A stretch of DNA of 63,085 nt from Sporomusaceae bacterium FL31 (GTDB taxonomy: Bacteria > Bacillota > Negativicutes > DSM-1736 > Dendrosporobacteraceae): the NCBI GenBank assembly GCA_003990955.1, contig BIFV01000009.1:1-63085 (forward strand). The letters run 5' to 3'. A model generated the notes under the pieces. It saw only the letters and a program-made list of their open reading frames with translations, had not been told where the DNA came from and did not search any database. This document shows, piece after piece, positions 35,251 through 44,277 of the stretch (its first letter is position 1; every line of letters starts with the position of its first letter). The translations under genes and the position numbers were made by a program.

Positions 35251-37386
35251 GTGGCACATAAAGTTTTGACTGTATGTCCCTATTGTGGCAGTGGTTGTCA
35301 AATTTATCTCTCAGTAGAAAATGGCGAAATTTTAGGAGCTGAGCCTGGCCCGGGACGTACCAATGAGAGTGAGTTATGTTTAAAGGGGTATTATGGCTGG
35401 GATTTTCTCAAAAATACCAAGCGGTTAACGGCCAGGCTGACTAAGCCGTTATTACGGCGTAACCGGTCCGAACAATTTCAAGAGGTATCCTGGGAAGAAG
35501 CAATTGGGTTCGCCGCCGAAAGGCTCCAGGAGATTAAACAGCAATATGGCCCTGACGCCATTATGGCAACCGGTTCTGCCCGTGGCCCTGGTAATGAGGC
35601 TAATTATATTATGCAGAAATTTGTGCGGGCCGTTCTGGGGACCAATAATATCGATCATTGTGCCAGGGTTTGTCATGGGTCTTCTGTTTCCGGCTTAGCT
35701 GCTACATTAGGGAATGGTGCGATGTCCAACTCCATTCCAGAGATTGAGGATACTCAATGTGTCTTCATCTTTGGTTATAATGCAGCCGATTCGCATCCCA
35801 TTGTGGCTCGCCGAATTTTAAAAGCAAAGGAAAAGGGAGCGAAAGTCATTGTAACCGATCCGCGCTTTACCGAGCAAGCCAGGGTGGCCGATTTGTGGCT
35901 GCCAATCAGAAACGGTACCAATATGGCACTGGTTAACGCATTTGGCAATGTTTTAATTACCGAAGGATTATATAAACGTGACTATGTGGCTAGTTTTACT
36001 GAAGGCTTCGAAGAATATAAGAAAATGGTTGAACGGTATACGCCTGAGTATGCCGAGTCGATTACCGGTATTCCGGCTCAGGATATTCGGGAGGCAGCCC
36101 GGATTTATGCCAAGGCTCCAAGTGCGGTTATCCTTTGGGGGATGGGGGTAACCCAATTTGGTCAAGCTGTTGATGTTGTTAAAGGGTTATCTTCATTAGC
36201 TTTATTAACAGGCAATTTTGGCCGGCCTAATGTTGGTGTAGGACCGGTACGTGGTCAGAATAACGTACAAGGCGCTTGTGACCATGGTGCATTGCCTAAT
36301 ATGCTTCCCGGTTATCAGCCAGTGAAGGACGAAGCAGTACGTAATAAATTTGCGGCAGCCTGGGGTGTTGATGAATTACCGGTTACACCAGGTTATCATC
36401 TTACTGAGGTTCCTCACCTTGTCAAAGAGGGAAAACTAAAAGCTTACTATATCTTCGGCGAAGATCCGGTGCAAAGTGATCCTGATGCTGCCGCAGTGCG
36501 TGAAGCCTTAGATGCTATGGAATTAGTTATTGTTCAGGATATTTTTATGAATAAAACGGCCCTTCATGCTGATGTTATTTTTCCAGCTACCTCATGGGGG
36601 GAGCATGAAGGCGTTTATTCAGCAGCAGACCGGGGGTTCCAGAAGTTTAATAAAGCCATTGAGCCCAAAGGTGATGTAAAGCCTGACTGGGAAATCATCT
36701 CTTTACTGGCAACAGCCCTCGGGTATCCAATGAAGTATCATAATACTGAAGAAATTTGGGAAGAATTGCGAGTCTTATGCCCGATTTATACTGGTGTAAC
36801 TTATAAGCGGTTAGAAGAATTAGGCAGTATTCAGTGGCCGTGCCCGAGTGAAGATCACCCTGGTACACCCTATCTCTATAAAAATAACAAATTTGACACG
36901 CCGAGCGGCAAGGGCTTGCTGTTTGCTGCTGAGTTCCGCTCGCCCAAGGAACAGCCAGATGCCGAGTATCCGCTTGTATTATGTACGGTTCGTGAAATTG
37001 GTCATTATTCCGTGCGTACCATGACCGGTAATTGTGCTGCATTGCAGGTATTGGCTGATGAACCAGGCTTTGTGCAAATAAATCCGGCTGATCTCAAAAA
37101 GCTTGCAATCAACGATCAGGAACTTGTCTGGGTGTCTTCAAGGCGTGGAAAGGTAATTGCCAGAGCGCTGAGTACGGAACGGGTCAATCATGGAGCCGTT
37201 TACATGACCTATCATTGGTGGATTGGTGCTTGTAATGAGTTGACAATTGATCATCTTGATCCTATTTCCCGGACACCTGAATATAAGTATTGTGCAGTCA
37301 ATGTTGAAAAAATCGACGACCAGGCAGAGGCCGAAGAATATGTACAGGTCGAGTACAGCAAGCTGAAGAAAAAGATGTTTTGCTGA
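35251..37386 (+). CDS. fdhF: Formate dehydrogenase catalytic subunit FdhF, cysteine form
   Basis: 711 aa, the length of the single-chain FdhF/FDH-H type. The N-terminal [4Fe-4S] ligands are CPYCGSGC and CLKG (Cys 9, 12, 16, 43). The active-site segment is HCARVCHGSSV: Cys 141 (TGT) stands where E. coli FDH-H has selenocysteine. Bis-MGD domains follow to the end (ARALSTERVNHGAVYMT near the C-terminus). No separate diaphorase subunits are nearby, so electrons should pass through the HycB-like proteins to the [FeFe] hydrogenase. Confidence 0.93.
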   Translation: MAHKVLTVCPYCGSGCQIYLSVENGEILGAEPGPGRTNESELCLKGYYGWDFLKNTKRLTARLTKPLLRRNRSEQFQEVSWEEAIGFAAERLQEIKQQYGPDAIMATGSARGPGNEANYIMQKFVRAVLGTNNIDHCARVCHGSSVSGLAATLGNGAMSNSIPEIEDTQCVFIFGYNAADSHPIVARRILKAKEKGAKVIVTDPRFTEQARVADLWLPIRNGTNMALVNAFGNVLITEGLYKRDYVASFTEGFEEYKKMVERYTPEYAESITGIPAQDIREAARIYAKAPSAVILWGMGVTQFGQAVDVVKGLSSLALLTGNFGRPNVGVGPVRGQNNVQGACDHGALPNMLPGYQPVKDEAVRNKFAAAWGVDELPVTPGYHLTEVPHLVKEGKLKAYYIFGEDPVQSDPDAAAVREALDAMELVIVQDIFMNKTALHADVIFPATSWGEHEGVYSAADRGFQKFNKAIEPKGDVKPDWEIISLLATALGYPMKYHNTEEIWEELRVLCPIYTGVTYKRLEELGSIQWPCPSEDHPGTPYLYKNNKFDTPSGKGLLFAAEFRSPKEQPDAEYPLVLCTVREIGHYSVRTMTGNCAALQVLADEPGFVQINPADLKKLAINDQELVWVSSRRGKVIARALSTERVNHGAVYMTYHWWIGACNELTIDHLDPISRTPEYKYCAVNVEKIDDQAEAEEYVQVEYSKLKKKMFC

Positions 37387-37417
37387 TCACCTACTGAACT
37401 GAGGCTTAGCGTCCGCA

Positions 37418-37470
37418 CCTATAATAAAAAGCGTTATTGGGCATGGCTCAATAACGCTTTTTATTATAGG
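37418..37470 (+). terminator. Terminator after fdhF
   Basis: Perfect 22-bp stem (37418-37439 with 37449-37470). The right arm contains a CTTTTT run. Confidence 0.85.
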
Positions 37471-37507
37471 ATATTTTTGCCTGTTTTAGTAAAAATTTGA
37501 TATACAC

Positions 37508-37536
37508 TGGACAGCAACTATTGCGAGTGCTATAAT
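37508..37536 (+). promoter_or_regulatory. sigma-A promoter of the riboswitch-controlled MCP
   Basis: -35 TGGACA (37508-37513), 17-bp spacer, consensus -10 TATAAT (37531-37536). The start site would be near 37543, about 30 nt before the aptamer core. Confidence 0.8.
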
Positions 37537-37569
37537 TTGCGTATATTGTTGAATTTTGTCATATTTTAA

Positions 37570-37652
37570 TATTATTGGCAAACTTATCGAAAGGTAAGGA
37601 CGCAAAGCCATGGGTCTAAAGGGTGAAAGCCCGATGATTGCCAGGTTGCATT
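37570..37652 (+). ncRNA. c-di-GMP-I (GEMM-I) riboswitch, copy 3
   Basis: GGCAAACTTATCGAAAGGTAAG, GGACGCAAAGCCATGGGTCTAA and GCCAGGTTGC, with a short P3 hairpin (GGGTGAAAGCCC). G precedes GCAAAC as in copies 1 and 2. Unlike those, its terminator lies 24 nt downstream and does not use the 3' aptamer strand, so the regulatory sign may differ. Confidence 0.93.
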
Positions 37653-37674
37653 GGTGGAATATAGTACACATTAA

Positions 37675-37706
37675 ATGTAATCAGGGCTTGCCCTGATTAC
37701 ATTTTT
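37675..37706 (+). terminator. Riboswitch 3 expression-platform terminator
   Basis: ATGTAATCAGGG (37675-37686) pairs with CCCTGATTACAT (37691-37702), followed by TTTTC. The left arm AATCAGGGC could alternatively pair with GCCCGATGATT in the aptamer's P3 region (37629-37639), giving an antiterminator that ligand binding would break. Confidence 0.82.
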
Positions 37707-37796
37707 CATTATTTGGCATTTAGCAGCAGAGCTAGATCTGCTGCTTCGATGAATGTGTACTTGTTTACTATTATTAAGAGCAGAGGAGTCTTGAAA

Positions 37797-39503
37797 GTGC
37801 TAAAAACTAGCAAAACTAGGTTTACAATCGGAGTCCAAATATTAATGATCTCAATGTTGATTATTTTGTCTTTTTCAGCATTAATCGGGTATCAAAAGGT
37901 CAAAAGCGATGAAGTGCAGCAAGGGTATGAAAACTTAGTGAAACGCAGTGCCCCGCTGGTCTTTGATGTTAAGGAATTAATCATTGAACTGAAAAATCAA
38001 GGATATCTGGCGCGAGGCTATCTGCTGACTGGTAATGCTGCTTATTTGCAGCAATATGACGAATCGCTTAAGAAAACCGAGAATGTCATGCAAAGCTTAG
38101 AGAAAAATTTAATTACGCCCGAAGGCAAACAGAAGGTGGCAGAAACCAAAGTTGTCTTAAAGAACTATCAGCAAGTCACCCAAAAAACTCTTGAAATCTA
38201 TAAGCAAAAAGGTCAACAGGAAGCCTTGAGTTACCTGGCTACTGCTGGTGATGCCAATCGTAATGCGGAAGCTAGTTTAAGCAGCTTATCGGTATTTTTA
38301 ACTGAGCGCATGGATTTACGAGTCAAGCAAAGTCAGGAAGCCGATGCTGTAACCGAGCGGATTATGCTGATGGCAGCGCTTATTGTAGTCTTACTGGCAG
38401 TCACTTTGAGTATCTGGTTTTCGCGGCGAATCGCACGTCCGTTACGGGAGGTTGTGACAGTAGCCTCATCGATTGCTGCCGGAAACTTAGTTGTCAGCAA
38501 AATTGCTTATAACCAAAAAGACGAAATTCAGGAATTAGTTGCCGCATTTGAGCAGATGGCTGCAAATTTACGAAATTTAATCAGCCAGGTTGGTCAAGCC
38601 TCAGAGCATGTCGCCGTATCGTCAGCCGAACTGAGAGAAGGTGCTGAGCAATCGGCTCAAGCCATTAACCAAGTGGCCTCCACTGTTTCTGATATTTCCC
38701 AGGGAACACAGCTGCAGGTTGCTGCGGTTGATGGAACTGTCGCGATTGTGGAGCAAATGTCAGCAGGCATTCAGCAGGTTGCTGCCAATTCAAGCAGTGT
38801 GGCCGGCGTATCGGATAAAGCTAATCACGCTGCCGCGAATGGCCGTAAGAGTTTGGAGCAAGCTGTCGAGCAAATCCAGAGCATCGAAACCACGGTTGCT
38901 TATTCGGCTCAAGTAGTCGCTAAGCTGGGTGATCGCTCTAAAGAAATTGGACAAATTGTTGATACTATTTCCAGTATTGCCGGACAAACCAATTTGCTGG
39001 CTCTAAATGCGGCGATCGAAGCGGCAAGGGCTGGTGAGCATGGCAGAGGCTTTAGCGTTGTTGCGGAAGAGGTTCGCAAATTAGCCGAACAATCGGAAGA
39101 TGCTGCAAAGAAAATCGCTAACATGATCAGTGAGGTTCAAGTAGATACTACAGAAGCGGTTACTGCTATGAATAAAGGGACTCATGAAGTTAAAGTTGGC
39201 ACTGAAGTCGTCAATCGTGCTGGTTCAGCCTTTGCGGAAATTGAAGCGTTAATCAGCCAGGTTTCTTTGCAAATGGGTGATATCGCCGCAGCCATTCAAC
39301 AAATGGCAGCAGGCAGTCATGAGATTGTTGCGTCAGTGAAGGAAATAGAACGAATTAGCAAAGATACGGCCGATCAAACCCATACTGTTTCGGCAGCCGG
39401 TGAAGAGCAGTCGGCCTCTATTGAGGAAATTGCCGCATCCAGCCAGGCATTATCGAAGATGGCAGGAGATCTGCAAGCTATGCTCAGAAAATTTACTATT
39501 TGA
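37797..39503 (+). CDS. Methyl-accepting chemotaxis protein with 4-helix-bundle sensor
   Basis: 568 aa. First transmembrane helix about residues 10-33, a ~155-residue helical extracytoplasmic 4HB sensor, second helix about 190-210, HAMP, then the signalling domain with tip [23 protein letters not shown] 37797 has GAGGAG 8 nt upstream; earlier in-frame starts lie close to or in the riboswitch terminator. Under control of c-di-GMP riboswitch 3. Confidence 0.92.
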   Translation: MLKTSKTRFTIGVQILMISMLIILSFSALIGYQKVKSDEVQQGYENLVKRSAPLVFDVKELIIELKNQGYLARGYLLTGNAAYLQQYDESLKKTENVMQSLEKNLITPEGKQKVAETKVVLKNYQQVTQKTLEIYKQKGQQEALSYLATAGDANRNAEASLSSLSVFLTERMDLRVKQSQEADAVTERIMLMAALIVVLLAVTLSIWFSRRIARPLREVVTVASSIAAGNLVVSKIAYNQKDEIQELVAAFEQMAANLRNLISQVGQASEHVAVSSAELREGAEQSAQAINQVASTVSDISQGTQLQVAAVDGTVAIVEQMSAGIQQVAANSSSVAGVSDKANHAAANGRKSLEQAVEQIQSIETTVAYSAQVVAKLGDRSKEIGQIVDTISSIAGQTNLLALNAAIEAARAGEHGRGFSVVAEEVRKLAEQSEDAAKKIANMISEVQVDTTEAVTAMNKGTHEVKVGTEVVNRAGSAFAEIEALISQVSLQMGDIAAAIQQMAAGSHEIVASVKEIERISKDTADQTHTVSAAGEEQSASIEEIAASSQALSKMAGDLQAMLRKFTI

Positions 39504-39554
39504 AATTAAGACAAAACTTAATCAGGCCAGTTTTTAGAATAGGTACTTGACATA

Positions 39555-39590
39555 AAAACAGGGTAACCATAGATGGTTACCCTGTTTTGT
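39555..39590 (+). terminator. Terminator after the MCP
   Basis: AAAACAGGGTAACCAT (39555-39570) pairs with ATGGTTACCCTGTTTT (39573-39588), with the TTTT run in the right arm. A TTGACA at 39547-39552 with TAGATG 17 bp on overlaps it; whether that is a promoter for element A is unsure. Confidence 0.8.
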
Positions 39591-39610
39591 ATTCTGTACA
39601 AGAAATAAAA

Positions 39611-39690
39611 GCTTCATGGATACCACGAATATCCATGAAGCAGAGGTAATCGCCTATTCCCAGTGGCACCAGGTTTATTTGATTTACCCA
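39611..39690 (+). ncRNA. Unrecognised structured RNA element, copy A
   Basis: P1: perfect 12-bp stem 39611-39622 / 39630-39641 with loop CCACGAA (39623-39629). Then GGTAATC (39645-39651) pairs with GATTTACC (39681-39688, one bulge) as P2. Inside P2 lies CCCAGTGGCACC, whose GTGG (39663-39666) can pair with the loop CCAC to form a pseudoknot. It shares its flanks with copy D: TGTACAAGAAA before it and TTATAACAACA...TGTTTTTCAAG after it. I do not match it to a known riboswitch or sRNA class. Function unknown. Confidence 0.72.
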
Positions 39691-39769
39691 AGTTACATTA
39701 TAACAACAGAAATGCTGTTTTTCAAGCCGGTAATATTTTTCAAGAATTTTAACACTATTTATAAAGCTA

Positions 39770-39798
39770 TTGACGGGTATTTGCTTTTAGTGTAAGGT
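39770..39798 (+). promoter_or_regulatory. Possible sigma-A promoter between elements A and B
   Basis: -35 TTGACG (39770-39775), 17-bp spacer, -10 TAAGGT (39793-39798) preceded by TG. It would start transcription ahead of elements B-D and the anf genes. The -10 is poor. Confidence 0.4.
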
Positions 39799-39830
39799 AA
39801 GTACAAATAGCAAATTAGCTCGCAGATACG

Positions 39831-39874
39831 AAGAGGTATCAATGAACCTGACCGGTTCGTTGATACCTCTTTGT
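39831..39874 (+). terminator. Strong hairpin between elements A and B
   Basis: AAGAGGTATCAATGAACC (39831-39848) pairs with GGTTCGTTGATACCTCTT (39854-39871), 18 bp with one G-U pair, loop 5 nt, then TTGTG. The T-run is short, so it could be an attenuator, a processing site or a weak terminator. Confidence 0.55.
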
Positions 39875-39891
39875 GCTAAGCTAAACTCCGA

Positions 39892-39965
39892 GTCTTACGG
39901 ATACCACGAATATTCATAAGACATGGTTAAATCCCAGTGGCACTCAGGCTTATTTAGTTTACCCA
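39892..39965 (+). ncRNA. Unrecognised structured RNA element, copy B
   Basis: P1 39892-39903 / 39911-39922 with the same CCACGAA loop. The stem differs from copy A at several positions but keeps pairing (positions 2, 3 and 5 are compensated); one C-A mismatch. GGTTAAA pairs with TTTACC. CCCAGTGGCACT keeps GTGG (39937-39940). It is shorter than A and D between P2 5' strand and CCCAGTGG. Downstream CCCAT/ATGGG (39962-39966 / 39974-39978) can compete with P2. Confidence 0.72.
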
Positions 39966-40001
39966 TTTTCAATATGGGCAACAGATAACGGAATGCCAAA
40001 A

Positions 40002-40096
40002 GGAGGTGGTTCATGTTCCAAAGCCAACTCGACTCCAAATCACTGAACCAAAGCAAAGCTGTATGGATACCACGAATATCGGTACAGCACAGTTAA
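40002..40096 (+). other. Ribosome-binding segment and 27-codon frame after copy B
   Basis: GGAGGTGGTTCATG (40002-40015) is an ideal start site, repeated exactly at 40180-40193. The frame ATG 40013 to TAA 40096 is 27 codons and reads through the P1 hairpin of copy C, so translation would disrupt that RNA fold. It may be a leader peptide or the remnant of a gene start moved with the element. Confidence 0.45.
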
Positions 40097-40130
40097 ATCC
40101 AGTGGCACCCAGGCTTATTCGGTTTACCCA
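40058..40130 (+). ncRNA. Unrecognised structured RNA element, copy C
   Basis: P1 40058-40069 / 40077-40088, loop CCACGAA (40070-40076). Position 4 is G-C where the other copies have U-A, and position 5 is U-A where A and D have C-G; one G-G mismatch. AGTGGCACC holds GTGG at 40102-40105. The 3' strand TTTACCCA (40123-40130) is perfectly complementary to TGGGTAAA (40149-40156), an alternative to P2, followed by a ribosome binding site. Confidence 0.72.
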
Positions 40131-40179
40131 TTTTTCGATTGGCAAAATTGGGTAAATGGCTGCAAGCCGGTGCTGAAAG

Positions 40180-40258
40180 GGAGGTGGTTCATGTCCTCAT
40201 GAAGATCAATTTGCAAATGTACAAGAAAAAGCTTCATAGATACCACGAATATCCATGA
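40180..40258 (+). other. Second ribosome-binding segment with overlapping tiny frames after copy C
   Basis: GGAGGTGGTTCATG (40180-40193) opens a 3-codon frame ATG TCC TCA TGA (40191-40202). Its stop overlaps a new ATG (40199) of a 19-codon frame running into copy D (to about 40258). Start-stop overlaps this short are unusual; no real protein is claimed. Confidence 0.4.
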
Positions 40259-40310
40259 AGCAGCGGTAATCTCATATTCCCAGTGGCACCAAGTTTATTT
40301 GATTTACCCA
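40231..40310 (+). ncRNA. Unrecognised structured RNA element, copy D
   Basis: P1 40231-40242 / 40250-40261 with loop CCACGAA (40243-40249). GGTAATC/GATTTACC as in A, CCCAGTGGCACC with GTGG at 40283-40286, 3' end TTTACCCA. It is nearly identical to copy A, including the flanks, and is the last element before the small ORF and anfH. Confidence 0.72.
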
Positions 40311-40381
40311 TTTTATATTATAACAACAAGACGGGTGTTTTTCAAGAATTTTAAAGCAAAAAGGAGCAGTGAATCAATCTT

Positions 40382-40564
40382 ATGAAAATAGGAGAATTCA
40401 CCAAAAAGGATTACCCGGTCAAAGCTTGTTCCAGTGAAAAAGAAGTGAGTCAATTATTTCGGCGAGGCCTGCTGCAAATTAAAGCTTGTAAAGCGGAGCT
40501 GATTTCGCTGGCTGCCGAAAAAGACGCAAAAGAAGCAGAACGGTTAATTGGCAGTTTTCTATAA
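40382..40564 (+). CDS. Small hypothetical protein upstream of anfH, 60 aa
   Basis: 60 residues, mostly helical and charged, with two Cys (KACSSEKE, QIKACKAEL). I recognise no family. An in-frame TGA at 40370-40372 leaves ATG 40382 as the only normal start, but GGAG lies 15 nt upstream, too far for a good ribosome binding site. It is 68 nt before anfH and would be part of its leader message. It may be a real accessory or leader peptide. Confidence 0.5.
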   Translation: MKIGEFTKKDYPVKACSSEKEVSQLFRRGLLQIKACKAELISLAAEKDAKEAERLIGSFL

Positions 40565-40611
40565 AGAGAACCAAGTAGGATAAACGGAGTGTAGTTTCAA
40601 TAAAACTGTAA

Positions 40612-41460
<849 letters not shown>

Positions 41461-41493
41461 TCAAGAAATCAAAAGTAAAGGGGATAGCACACG

Positions 41494-41820
41494 ATGATTA
41501 TGGTGAGAGCTATTGTTCGGCCGGATAAAAAAGAAACCGTTCTTTATGAACTTTCCAGCGCTGGGTTTAATGCTGCGACTGTGCTTGATGTTGTAGGCCG
41601 TGGCAAACAAAAGGGGATTAAGTTTGGTGACGTCATTTATGATGAAATTCCCAAGAGTTTGATCATGCTGGTCATTGCCGATGAAGATAAAGACGATGTC
41701 ATTGACATTGTTCTCCAAAATGCCAAAACCGGCGAAACAGGTGCGTTTGGCGACGGGAAAATATTTATCAGTGCAGTCGATGAAGTCTATACCGTTTCCA
41801 GCGGCGCTGCTGGTCTGTAA
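41494..41820 (+). CDS. nifI1: PII-family nitrogenase regulator NifI1
   Basis: 108 aa GlnB-like protein. MVRAIVRPDKKETVLYELS and the C-terminal GAFGDGKIFISAVDEVYTV are typical of the NifI1 subgroup. With NifI2 it binds 2-oxoglutarate/ADP and switches nitrogenase off on ammonium by binding the catalytic protein; in methanogens the partner is NifDK. Position between H and D genes is the usual one for NifI proteins. Confidence 0.93.
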   Translation: MIMVRAIVRPDKKETVLYELSSAGFNAATVLDVVGRGKQKGIKFGDVIYDEIPKSLIMLVIADEDKDDVIDIVLQNAKTGETGAFGDGKIFISAVDEVYTVSSGAAGL

Positions 41821-41833
41821 AGGAAGTGGTGAG

Positions 41834-42241
41834 ATGAAAGAAATTATAGCCGTAGTCAGGATTAATAAAGTCAGTGCCACCAAGAAAGCACTGATCAGCG
41901 TTGGAGCTGCCGGCTTTACCGCATCAAAGGTTATGGGGCGTGGCAGGCTGGTGGAAGATAAAGCCGTCATTGCCGAACGACGGGCAACCTTACTGGCGTT
42001 AACTCAGAAAGAGGATCAGGGAACTGAAAAACTGGTCACTGAATTTTTAGATGGTACTCGTCTGTTTCCGCGCAGAATGTTTACGGTACTGGCGCATGAT
42101 GAGGATGTATCCAAAATCGTTACCGCGATCATAGAGGCCAACAAAACCGACTACAAGGTTGGTGACGGGAAAATTTTTGTATTGCCCGTACTTGACGCCG
42201 TTCGTGTGAGAACCAAGGAATCCGGAGATGCGGCAATATAA
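41834..42241 (+). CDS. nifI2: PII-family nitrogenase regulator NifI2
   Basis: 135 aa. MKEIIAVVRINKVSATKKAL at the N-terminus and YKVGDGKIFVLPVLDAVRVRT at the C-terminus are shared by NifI2; it has a longer T-loop region than NifI1. ATG 41834 lies behind GGAAGTGGTGAG and 13 nt after nifI1; the longer in-frame extension upstream overlaps nifI1 and is rejected. Partner of NifI1. Confidence 0.93.
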   Translation: MKEIIAVVRINKVSATKKALISVGAAGFTASKVMGRGRLVEDKAVIAERRATLLALTQKEDQGTEKLVTEFLDGTRLFPRRMFTVLAHDEDVSKIVTAIIEANKTDYKVGDGKIFVLPVLDAVRVRTKESGDAAI

Positions 42242-42258
42242 TGCATGATTGTAAGTAG

Positions 42259-43848
<1,590 letters not shown>

Positions 43849-43864
43849 TGGAGGGATGTCATTT

Positions 43865-44215
43865 ATGGAGGCTATGATGAAAGACAGGATCGAACAACTA
43901 GTGGACTATATCATGAAAAAATGTTTGTGGCAATTTCATTCCCGCTCATGGGATCGTGAGAGACAAAATGAGGGAATATTGACCAAAACCATGCAGATAT
44001 TGTGTGACGAACCGGTCGAAAAAGATACTCCTGCCGACAAATGTTACTGGGTAGATGCCGTATGCTTGGCTGAGGCGTTCAAAAGCCGTTATTCATGGCT
44101 GGCGGGTATGGATAAAGCCGAGATTAAGTTACTCATGCAGGGACTCAAAGAGCGCTTGGATTACTTAACCATTCATGGATCGCTGAATGCAGAGCTTACT
44201 GACTCTCGCTATTAA
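43865..44215 (+). CDS. anfG: Fe-only nitrogenase delta subunit AnfG
   Basis: 116 aa. [20 protein letters not shown] and [15 protein letters not shown] are hallmark AnfG segments; [19 protein letters not shown] closes the protein. The delta subunit occurs only in alternative nitrogenases and is required for the AnfDGK hexamer. ATG 43865 follows GGAGGG by 9 nt. It starts 16 nt after anfD. This gene is the decisive marker that the operon is not a Mo nitrogenase. Confidence 0.96.
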   Translation: MEAMMKDRIEQLVDYIMKKCLWQFHSRSWDRERQNEGILTKTMQILCDEPVEKDTPADKCYWVDAVCLAEAFKSRYSWLAGMDKAEIKLLMQGLKERLDYLTIHGSLNAELTDSRY

Positions 44216-44277
44216 TTTGTAGCTAGCTATGATCAAGGCGGACACAGAAAAAACAACGAAGGAAAAGGAGTAATGCT

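Larger units (their letters stand above)
37387..37796. other. Intergenic region between fdhF and MCP
   Basis: 410 bp. In order: the fdhF terminator, a strong sigma-A promoter, a c-di-GMP-I aptamer, a separate intrinsic terminator and the MCP ribosome binding site (GAGGAG at 37783-37788). Confidence 0.75.
39504..40381. other. 878-bp leader region upstream of the anf operon
   Basis: No convincing protein gene. It holds the MCP terminator, four copies of an unrecognised structured element (39611, 39892, 40058, 40231), a possible promoter (39770-39798), an 18-bp hairpin (39831-39871), two identical ribosome-binding segments each followed by a tiny reading frame, and AT-rich spacers. Entries below give the details. 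Confidence 0.85.

Noticed and set aside
35251..37386. Selenocysteine in formate dehydrogenase
   Set aside because: The active-site codon is TGT (Cys141); there is no in-frame TGA.
39611..39641. Hairpin P1 read as a DNA operator palindrome
   Set aside because: Between copies the arms vary with compensation while the central CCACGAA is invariant, the reverse of what a dimeric DNA-binding protein would conserve.
39664..39680. TGGCAC in the RNA elements as a sigma-54 -24 box
   Set aside because: The required GC at -12 is absent at the right spacing in all four copies (TGGCACCAGGTTTATT and similar). The segment is explained better by RNA pairing.
41675..41833. N-terminal extension of NifI2
   Set aside because: The extension overlaps nifI1 in another frame and has no ribosome binding site; ATG 41834 starts the standard PII sequence.
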